NCBI GenBank assembly: GCA_963930655.1
Contig: OZ005613.1
Span: forward strand, 10,610,501 to 10,674,500
Source of the DNA: Myrica gale
Lineage: Eukaryota; Streptophyta; Magnoliopsida; Fagales; Myricaceae
Length of the DNA: 64,000 bases
Direction: 5' to 3'
Positions 55,684 through 64,000 of the stretch are shown in pieces. How positions within the stretch are numbered: position 1 is the first letter of the stretch; every line of letters begins with the position of its first letter. The notes beneath the pieces are model-generated. The model did not search any database. It saw only the letters and a program-made list of their open reading frames with translations, and was not told where the DNA came from. A program made the translations under genes and the position numbers.

Positions 55684-57579
55684 GGAAAAACATATTTTTC
55701 GCCCCCAACTATTGGGGTATTGACACTTTACACCATATATTATCAATTTTGTGACATTTCTCCTCATAATTGCTATCTACTTTCAAATTGCATATTGACA
55801 TCAAGATTTTCCATCATTTTGGACTTGAAAACGTGCACGTAACACGCACGTGACTCATGGTGACATTTTATGTTTCTTTTACCCAAAATATTGGATACTG
55901 ACACTTTGCACCCCATATTACCAATTTGGTAACATTTGACACCCCTTTTACCCCTTGCTATACGAGTGAACATAACAGATCTAAAACCTTATAAAAATTT
56001 CTATTTTGCCCTTTATTCTTTTCTTTTAACATACGCTAGCCCTTTCTTCGTCCTTGCGTGAAGACCAACGTAATTAATTTCATCAACTGAGACCCCGATA
56101 GCTTACTAGACCATGATGACATTACACAGATGCATAAATGATCCTCAGTTATTGAACATTTAAATCCTTCCTTATACCACCGTGGTATCCAATGGTAAAT
56201 CGCTTTTAATTTTTAGATCGATTGTGGAATTTGGGATTTGAACCCTTGATTTTGCGTATCTGAAGTAACGTTTGAATGTCGGTTACCTTTTGTTATTGTT
56301 TAGAGAGACGTCCCCTTTCAAGTTGGAATCAGAACATATTTTTTACATTTTTCAGAATCGGAACCGTAACCGAAAATTCCTGCTGAATTAGTGGAATTTC
56401 CTGCTCCCTTTTTTAATTATTTTTTTAAAAAATACGGCTAAAAACCTTATAGTTTTACTTTACATTTTGGGTGAACTTTTATTTTATTTTAGATAGGGTT
56501 TAAAACATTGTAATTTTAAAATAGGGCTCACAACCTTTTTGATGCCCATAATTTTAGAATGTAGTAATTTTATTTTAGATGAATGTTTATGTTCAATTTC
56601 GGATGAATATTTATTTTACATATTATTTATTGTTAATTTATGATGCATAACAAAACAATTTGTGCAAATTTTTAGCCCAAAATGCCTAATGGGCTTATCA
56701 AGGCCCCAAAAAATCTGACAAAAAAGCCACATAATGAAACCGAAATTTCCAGTTCCAATTCTGTTCCGGTTCTATTCTGGTACAATACTGAAATGGAACT
56801 GAAACCAAATATTTGATTTTGGTGAGTACCAGAACCGGAACTGGAATATGCCATTCTGGTACCCATCCTTACACTGAAGCTGATTTTGGACATTGTTTTT
56901 TTAGCTCCATTAATTATTAGGTAATTTTGTGAATAAATATTATAAAGTAATTATGCTAGTGACCAAATAACTTGTTTTGTGGTGTATTTTTTTTCTAAAT
57001 ACTGGCAAATCTTGTGTGTATTTCTCTTAGTACGATTGTGAGATGTTCCACCATAGTAGGAGAGTGTTGAAACGGATATGAGAACGACATGACAAGATTA
57101 ATGAAGAGGCTTGTATCTTTGTGATGCCATTATGGTCCAATAAGCTATCGAGGTCTCAGCTGATGAAATTGGTTCCATTCGTCTTTACATGAGAATGAAA
57201 GAAGAGCTAGTGTACGTTAGAAGAATAAAAGGCAAAATGAGAATTTTTTTTATAAGGTGTCATAGCTATAATGTTTACTCATACAACAATGGGTAAAATG
57301 GGTACAAAATGTTACCAAATTGGTAATATGAAGTGCAAAGTGTCATTATCCTAAAAGTTAGGGGACAAAAATTGTAATTTTTTTCAATGAGTAAAAAAGG
57401 CATAAAATGTCATCATTAGTCACGTGCACGCATTTTTGTCCAAAATTACGAAAATCCTAACCTTGTGTGCAATCTGTAAATAGTTGATAGTTGGAGGACA
57501 AAATATTACCAAATCAAGAATATGTAATGCAAAATGACAATACTACTATAGTCGTTGGCGAAAAATATTTTTTTTTTCA
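55684..57579. mobile_element. Mutator-like element with long imperfect inverted repeats
   Basis: The left end (ATATTTTTCGCCCCCAACTAT then TTGACACTTTACACC) is the inverse, with mismatches, of the right end at 57440-57579. Inner segments also pair: ATTACCAATTTGGTAACATTT near 55917 with ACCAAATTGGTAATATG near 57310. The 1.9-kb body has no transposase frame. No clear target duplication. Termini resemble the MITE at 18259 (CACTTTGCACCCC). Confidence 0.6.
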
Positions 57580-58509
57580 TTAGCGGTATTTATGTATATG
57601 CGCAATTCATAGAAAATATTTAGCCCAAAATTTTTAGTCAATTAATATCAAGATTATGAGATTAATCGTTATCCTTTTTAAAGAATTAAATTATTAATGA
57701 CTGAAATTTTCTTTTTTGGATAATTCTTGTACATGCGGATCCCTAGAGTTAATGTTAGTATTTTGAAAAGATGGAGTAGAAATGTTATTTATATGCTAAA
57801 GTGATGTTTTATTAATTATTGTATTGTTACAAAGATGATACGGTGGTCGTTTACTCATTTTTGCCCGAACTCACCCTTCAACCCTAACGCCACCAAATTC
57901 GATCTTTTCCTTCGTATATTTCGGCCGCTTCCCCTCCCTTCTTCCCATCTCTAATGGAACAACCCCTTTCTGTCTCTCCGTGAATATGCATTTTTTACTT
58001 GAAAAACTATGGCAACAGAGTTGTAGATGGAGACTCGAGCATCTATTTGATCCTATTTGAAATTCTCGTTGTATTTGATCCTACATCCTTCTCCATTCTA
58101 TTTCTGTTTGTATTCGTGCCGGAGTGTTTGATTGCAAGGTAAATTTGTGAAAGGTGCTGATTTCTTGATTTGTTGAAGAAAATGTGGATATGGATTTTTG
58201 CACCGGATTCGAAGTCGAGCTCGAGTTCGAACCGTCAGTAGTCGGCTCAAATACAGCCCTAATGCTATGCAGGGGATTGCGTTTGTAGAGATTTTCGTAA
58301 ATTTCGATTTGGTTGTTGCTAGACCACAATTGTGGTCGTAAAATTGGGATTTGTTAAATTCCAAATTTCCAAGTATTTGGGATTCACTACCGTCATTTTT
58401 ACTTAGCTAAATGTATTTGTGCTCTGAAATCATGTCCTAGGACTACCACCAGCTTTTCAAAACCTGACAAAATAAGGTTTCCTTTTTGACTTAGCAAGGT
58501 GAACTGAAG
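57580..58509 (+). promoter_or_regulatory. mS33 upstream region, telo-box-like motif and 5' UTR intron
   Basis: AACCCTAA at 57880-57887 is a telo-box-like motif, often found before genes for translation machinery. A probable non-coding exon ends at GATTGCAAG|GTAAAT (donor 58139), and an acceptor TTTTTGACTTAG at 58494 leads into the 15-nt leader before the ATG at 58510. No coding sequence in this region. Confidence 0.5.
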
Positions 58510-60468
58510 ATGGCGACTGGTGGCCTAAAGAACATTCTGGCCAAGGCAGTCACCAGTGGAGTGACCGAAGCAAGAGCAAGGATATTCGGCCACGTCCTTA
58601 ACCCATCAGGCCAGAGATCACCCCATAAGCTGTTACGTAAGAAGCTCATTGGTGACAAGGTTGCTGAATGGTACCCACATGACATCGTGAAAGACGATCC
58701 TCTTATCATGGCTCGTCGCGAACAAGAGTAATCTCTCCCTCGCTCTCATACTAATCAAATGTTTGGTTAGGCTTTTCAACTACCATCTTCTTTGTGTGGA
58801 ACCTGGCATGATCAGAAGGTTTACGAGATCGTGGGCTTATTTTTTTGAGGAGGAAAAGTGTGGTAGGGATGGATCTTTAAGCGCTTTAGTGTCTTTATAA
58901 GTTTGATAGAGAAGTCAACAAAAGCAAGCGTCCATTATGGTTGTCTGTTTTATACATACAAGCAGCATCTTATTGGTATGTAGTAGTTAAGAAACTCAGT
59001 AGGTTCCCAGACTACTACTAATAATTGTTCCCCAGTGTTCTTTGAACCAAATAGGTATAGCGCAAGGACAATGATACCATGCAAGAAACTTGTATAGTCC
59101 CTGAGTGATTCTCCACACTTCCAATCATGTAAGATGTACTTTCGTGAGGCCTTGCTGCTGTGTTAGACACTAGCAGCAATGTTGTACTGATTCTCTAAAA
59201 CAAGAAAGTTTATGATATTTTAACTGAAAATATCGACATATGCCTTATCCACCTTTACGGAGTTGTCTTCAAATGTCCTACCAAATGTTTCCCTGTACCA
59301 TGATGACATTTGAACTAGGGCTCATTTCAGGGGCATAGCTAAGATATTAATCTAGAAGATCAGATAATATCTTTAACATAATATATAAGAAAAAGATATT
59401 TCTTTCAATCTAACTATGGCTAAATATTCAAGTTCTTAAATAAAAACATACTTGTCTAAATTCAATTAGTGCATACAAAAACACATTTAGTCAACTTGAA
59501 AGTTCCAAGTTAAGAAAAGCAGAAGAGGAGAGGTGAGGGGAGGGGGTTAACAAGTGAAAGTAGTGCAACGGTTGGTGACAAATGGCGATGATTCCATGTA
59601 GCTTTATGTAATGTCATGCATTTCTTTTTTGCATATTCTTCATTATGTGAGGCACAGAACCAAGCTTGCCCCGTTTGCAATCTTTGCTAACGCTTAATTT
59701 GGATGGTTGGAATTTTCAGTCGTAGCATTAGACCCAGGAAATAAGAGGCCTCTGATTGTGGGATTGGGTCGTGAAAAGGGGGCATATTTGCAGTTTATGA
59801 TTGAAAGTTTGCTACTGGTGGATATTTTTTTTCTAAATGGCTATTGGTGGATTCACTGGAGCTCAATCTGGAGTTTCATTACTTGTTCCTTCCGCTTTAC
59901 CTAAGCCAATGGGATTTACCGGGTTGCCAAGTCTCATTTTACAGCAATTTGTTGTTTCCTAGAAACAACATTATGGCATGAACTCATTCTACTGAAGTGC
60001 CCTATGAAGAGCATCTCAGTGTTTGCACTCTCTGCATTTTGTTCCATTTGTGCTTGGTGTTAATTAGAAAATGAAATGCTTCTCCTTTCAGAAAAAAAGA
60101 TCTAAGGCAATTACTTGTGTTTAGGTATTTATGTTCTTCTAATATATATGTTCTTATTATCTGCGACATAAAAATTGGTTCTTTTCTTCCCTTGTTTACG
60201 ATCTACTTCCACATTTACTGCAATTCACTTCCTTGTATGTTTAGAAGCATTTTTGTGGAATGTTTAGAAGCATTTGTATGATAAGAAGAGTTGGTAGCTC
60301 TTAGTGACTATGCGGAGTTGACCTTTGACATGAGAAATGCAATCTGACATAAATGTATTTTGTGCTTTGCCCAGGCGCTTATCCAAGCTTGAAATGTTGA
60401 AGCGTCGTGGAAAGGGACCACCCAAGAAGGGCCAAGGAAAGCAAGCTGCCAAACGTAAAAAGAATTGA
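58510..60468 (+). CDS. Small ribosomal subunit protein mS33, mitochondrial
   Basis: Component of the mitochondrial ribosome small subunit (MRP-S33 family). Exon 1 is 58510-58727 and exon 2 60375-60468, joined at GA|GTAATC and CCCAG|GCGC with the codon split 2+1, giving 103 residues, as in other plant homologues. Visible family features: VTEARARIFGHVLNPSGQR, HKLLRKKLIGDKVAEWYPHD, then in exon 2 RLSKLEMLKRRGKGPPKKG and a very basic C-terminus ending RKKN. The N-terminus is short and could serve as, or be exposed for, mitochondrial import; no separate presequence is obvious. The 1.65-kb intron holds no recognised gene. The gene is intact. Confidence 0.94.
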
Positions 60469-61563
60469 TATCTTCTAATGCTGTGGGAGTTGGATAATCG
60501 ATTGAATATTAAGGCTGATTCTAGTTGTTTATCTAGTTTATCCCAACAACGTTAAGAATTTCTCTTGTTGGATTTGATTATTCCTCTATCCTTCCTAGCA
60601 GTCTCTGTAGGATTTTTGCCCCTAATTTAATGCTTCTGGCTATGTAATATGAATCGCGGGCTTCCTATTCTTGGCAGTTATTTCTGCCTGAAACTAGGTT
60701 TGAGGAATCAGTCCATTTTCTTTTGAATAAAAGCCCTTTTACAATGGATGCGACATTAAATTGCGAGCAGGTGACTGAGAAACAGAGCAGCTGGTCTCTT
60801 GTTTGTTTGTTTTTTTGCTCCCGCATGTATATTCAAACAAAGGGCATCATAGGTAACCAACAATTTAGTATATGTAGTTATACAAACAGAAACTTCAACA
60901 AGTTTTTGATTATTAATTTCTAGCAAATTCAGGTCTTCAGCATCCAATTGTCGGATCTCCGCCTATCTACGGCTTTAGAACATATGCTTTGAGTTTGTCA
61001 AAACTCAAAAACCCTTTAAACCATCTAAATATTTACCTGGCTGCAATCTATTTTCTAGAAAATAACGGTTTTCTGCGTTCTTTACTCATGCGCAGGTTTA
61101 ATTAGTGAGGCTTGCATTCCTTGCAACTGGAACCAAAAAAATTGGGTTGGAAGCTTACAACAGAGAAGAAGTCCCATTGGGCTCTTTCTGTAACTTATAT
61201 ACAAAGCCGGCGTTCATAGGAAGCCATGGTTATTAAAAGGGTAAGAGAACTGCGGCTTCAAGCGCAAATAGAAATGGACAAATATTTTTAAGGCGGAGCT
61301 TTTGCGCTAGGATCTTGCAACTTGTGTAGCACAACACGACGTTTAATTGACATCCTCAAAATCTCATTCTGTGTCCCTGCCCAGAAAGCTTATAGCTTTA
61401 CTGCGGAGATTCTTAGGCGCAATCCAGAACCGGAAGTTTGACCCGAGCAAAAGACATACTGTGTCACCTGTGAAGCTTCAAGTTCAAGCTGAAGTTTATT
61501 CTTCACTTAACACGCAGATCTGCTAATGTTTTAGTTTAAATGATCCAATATCATTTCTAAATT
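60469..61563. other. mS33 3' UTR and intergenic sequence
   Basis: Untranslated and intergenic. AATAAA at about 60726-60731 could be the mS33 polyadenylation signal. No other feature supported. Confidence 0.45.
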
Positions 61564-61992
61564 TTACCAATAATTCCCACACGAAGTTCCATTTCTGAAA
61601 GGGTGGAACCTCATCACATCTCTTACAATGATCTCCCTGTCGTTGAGAAAAACTTTGTAGCAGCATGGCAGTCATTAAAACTCGAAGGTTTTTAGCAACT
61701 CTAATGGTAGTACTAGGACGGGTGTTAACAATACCAAAAGCTATTGCCAGTTTCTCACCGTGCCCGCAGAGTATAGTTTCTTTGTCCTCCTCATCCACGT
61801 TGTGAAGCACAGAAGAAGTGTCAGGCACATAGCCCTCCTTTCTCATCCTTTCTGACAGGGATTCAAGAAATCCATGGAGCTGCTCAACTTGGGGGTGTGA
61901 TATATCCTCTGCCACAAACTTATGCACCTCATGCTGGAATCGCGAGATCGGTGCAGCGGAAACAGGATCGTTAAAATCAGAGCAACCCAAAC
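61564..61992 (-). pseudogene. PPR protein, E/DYW C-terminal fragment
   Basis: C-terminal tail of a DYW-class pentatricopeptide repeat protein (organelle RNA editing). On the minus strand: [19 protein letters not shown], then [40 protein letters not shown] and RVAKNL. It shifts frame into NDCHAATKF, then again into [14 protein letters not shown] and ends GNYW-stop. The zinc-binding HGEKLA and NDCHAA motifs of the deaminase-like domain are recognisable, but two frameshifts break it and no PPR repeats lie upstream. The ancestral gene would normally exceed 1.5 kb, so this is a fragment. Confidence 0.85.
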
Positions 61993-62119
61993 GTTCTTCC
62001 TCCTTCAGATCCACACACACAACTTTGAGAGAGAATTCTAGAGCGAGAAAGTGGAGAGAGAAACTCTCGTTCGTTGAAATCGAATTTCGTTGAAAATGAA
62101 TTCTCTTATCTTTCTTAGC

Positions 62120-62158
62120 TGAGTTCTGAGCTATATATAATGGCTGGCTCAGAACTCA
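62120..62158. repeat. 12-bp inverted repeat (hairpin)
   Basis: TGAGTTCTGAGC at 62120-62131 pairs perfectly with GCTCAGAACTCA at 62147-62158, with a 15-bp loop containing TATATATAA. Confidence 0.85.
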
Positions 62159-62341
62159 ACTGTGTTATAGCGTGAGATATTTAGGGATCTCAAATCTCGG
62201 CTGTAGGAACATCATTAAAAACTCTTTTTCATTAAACCCCCTTATATTCTGTATTCCGAATTTATGGGCTTCTACAAATTGTGATCATGTCCATTATCAC
62301 AATTGACTCCCGAGATACTGAGACTGTTTTTGTGAAATCCA

Positions 62342-62591
62342 TTTTGCTAACAATTATATGCTTATTTATCATTCCACCATACTATATTCCACATGAGCTA
62401 ATAGGATCGGAATAATATCATCGATTAAGTTCGTAGCTTATATAATTCTTAATTCTCAGTTTGTGCCTAGTTGGACTTCCAAAACTTTTTTGCAAATATT
62501 TACTTAATATATTATATAAGTAAAACTAGTGAAAACACTTTTCACAAAAATCTCGATGCGCAGCATTTTTACAGAAGTCCAACAATATACA
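62342..62591 (-). mobile_element. Copia-like LTR piece (minus), cut by LTR F
   Basis: Inverted homologue of 55180-55442: it shares TATAATATATTAAGTAAATA-type AT sequence, GAGAATTAAGAATT, ATATTATTCCGATCCTATTA and ends ATTGTTAGC. The other part would lie beyond LTR F, outside the window. Confidence 0.65.
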
Positions 62592-64000
62592 TGTCACGCC
62601 CCGAGCGGCATTCCGCAGGGACAGTGACAGCCGCGAGCAATCCCCGGGATAGCTCCAGCGTTCTTACATACATTCTTACATGCTTACGGCGGAAACGTAC
62701 AGGATCACGAGAGACTCGAGCCAACTCATAACATAATTAGGGTTCTCAATAAATTCGCACCTTAATACATACATAACATACATAACATGTTTAACACTAA
62801 ACAAGTGACGGATCTCATCGATCAAGTCACAATCAACAAAACATGAATATAATCTTTTCCTTCTAAGTCAGGTAGTCCTCCTGACTTTCTCCACCTGAGG
62901 CATCGGGAATGACACAATTTTAAAAACGTGAGTCAAAAAGACTCAGTAAGGGAAAAACGTAAACTTAAAACATGCTCTTGACTTGTACTTGCTCAACATG
63001 GAAAAACATAATTCATGATGCACATGCATGTCATGGATATGCATATGCTCTTGCTTGAAGTTGGCCCCGGGCCCTTGAAAATATTTCTTTCATACTTGTG
63101 GGCTACTTACGCTCCATTTAATCCCTGGAGTCCGGGTTGTGCGTTCCCATCGGAACCGTCTCCCTTACCCTTGGAGACTTTCCATTTGGTCGAGCTAGCC
63201 CGTAGTTGCCCCAGGCCTGATGGCTAGACACGACGCCCACACCTTCTCTTGTCCTTCAGTGTGGTTGCACTGCCTCTTAGGATTCATCCATCCTTCTCGC
63301 ATTCGTCCTTCGGTATGGGTGTCCATCGTGATGGTACGGTACCGACTAGAGCCCCTTGACTTAACTTATCTTTCCATAAACTTCCATACGACATTGCATA
63401 AAATCACTTTCTTGAAATTCATGCAATGCTCATGCCATGCCATGCTTGAAAGTATGTAACTTCATTTGCATCAAAACGTCTCTCTCATGCGTTCATGCAA
63501 ATGATCAAGCTATGACATGTTCGAATATCATGCGTACTTGAAACATTCTTTATGCACAATACATGTCACTTGTATTAAAAACATCTTGTCATGCGCAATA
63601 ATACATGCAGTGTGTCATTCCAGTTTTCATAAAAAGTAAGTTTTCACTTACAATCTACTTACGGTTTCCACTTACCTCGGTCTCCTTGATTATGTGTAAA
63701 GATGTGAAGATCGCCACATGCGATTCAAACATTTCTTAGTACTAAGAATTAAGTACGTAATTGTACAAGTTAAATATTTGTATTTTAATCGGTTATTACC
63801 CAAGGATATATTTCTGAAAATATAATATTATTCACAAAGTTTCATATAGAAATTCTTATTAATCATCTTACTTAGTTTCTAATTAGCAAGCTAATTGCAT
63901 TATAATCAAATCCTAATCTTTCTTTTATTACATACATTTAACTAGGTCTTTAAGTTTACCAATTACTAACCCTAATTATAATTAAACCTTGGCTTGACAT
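62592..64000 (-). mobile_element. LTR F: gypsy-type long LTR, truncated by the window
   Basis: Plus-strand start TGTCACGCCCCGAGCGGC after ATACA (probable first copy of the 5-bp target duplication). Read on the minus strand it matches the 3' third of LTR A: the GC-richer block at 63055-63350, the TTACTGAGTCTTTTTGACTC segment and a short frame ending GGESQEDYLT-stop (about 62850-62893). The leader and other end lie outside. Confidence 0.8.

Noticed and set aside
56220..56250. Possible tRNA-like segment GGGATTTGAACCC
   Set aside because: A single box-like match without a foldable tRNA around it.

Overview
The window is nuclear DNA of a flowering plant, most likely a woody core eudicot (an inference from the protein matches and from the repeat families; the genus is not resolved). 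Genes have GT-AG introns, and most of the 64 kb is transposable elements nested inside one another. Only three genes look functional: the first exon of a SIP2;1-type aquaporin at the left edge (minus strand), an intact nine-exon NSA2 ribosome-biogenesis gene (46416-49150, plus) and a two-exon gene for mitochondrial ribosomal protein mS33 (58510-60468, plus). Broken host genes are a Cf/EIX-type receptor-like protein (LRR-RLP), split by two transposons, and the C-terminal tail of a PPR-DYW protein.

Layout. 1-1000: SIP2;1 exon 1 and upstream sequence. 1004-6945: a complete but coding-dead hAT element with an 8-bp target duplication, carrying a 1.6-kb solo LTR. 9148-22960: a run of long solo LTRs. 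LTR A is 9148-12562. A SIRE-like copia solo LTR (12631-17984) contains LTR B (about 12957-17129). A more diverged copy, C, holds two Mutator-type MITEs. 23079-34782: an 11.7-kb CACTA element with CCT target duplications, inserted in the RLP gene. It carries a TNPA-type gene, a Transposase_32-like gene, a Mutator-type MITE, a smaller MITE and solo LTR E (30758-34466). 34786-35567: the rest of the RLP, cut by another LTR. 36960-42187: gypsy gag remnants and a decayed gypsy element with both LTRs, itself invaded by a Tat/Athila-type element. 43240-45880: a Mutator-type MITE and a dead hAT. 46-49 kb: NSA2. 51643-55440: copia LTR with solo LTR D nested in it. 55684-57580: Mutator-like element. 58-60.5 kb: mS33. 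61564-61992: DYW fragment. 62342-64000: copia LTR piece cut by LTR F, which runs off the window.

Most interesting signal. The long LTRs A-F share TG..CA-type ends (TGTGAGACC or TGTGACACC to GGGCGTGACA), and A, D and E have perfect 5-bp target duplications. They also share an internal architecture: a leader with a strong splice donor (AAG|GTAAGT type) near the first third, a GC-richer conserved block of 250-300 bp, then a short sense-strand open frame near the 3' end. In copies B, C and E this frame starts with MKL, runs about 95-118 codons and ends in an acidic LTSDSD-type tail. The three copies are decayed differently but align as protein, so an ancestral protein was encoded inside the LTR itself. 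I know of no described equivalent.
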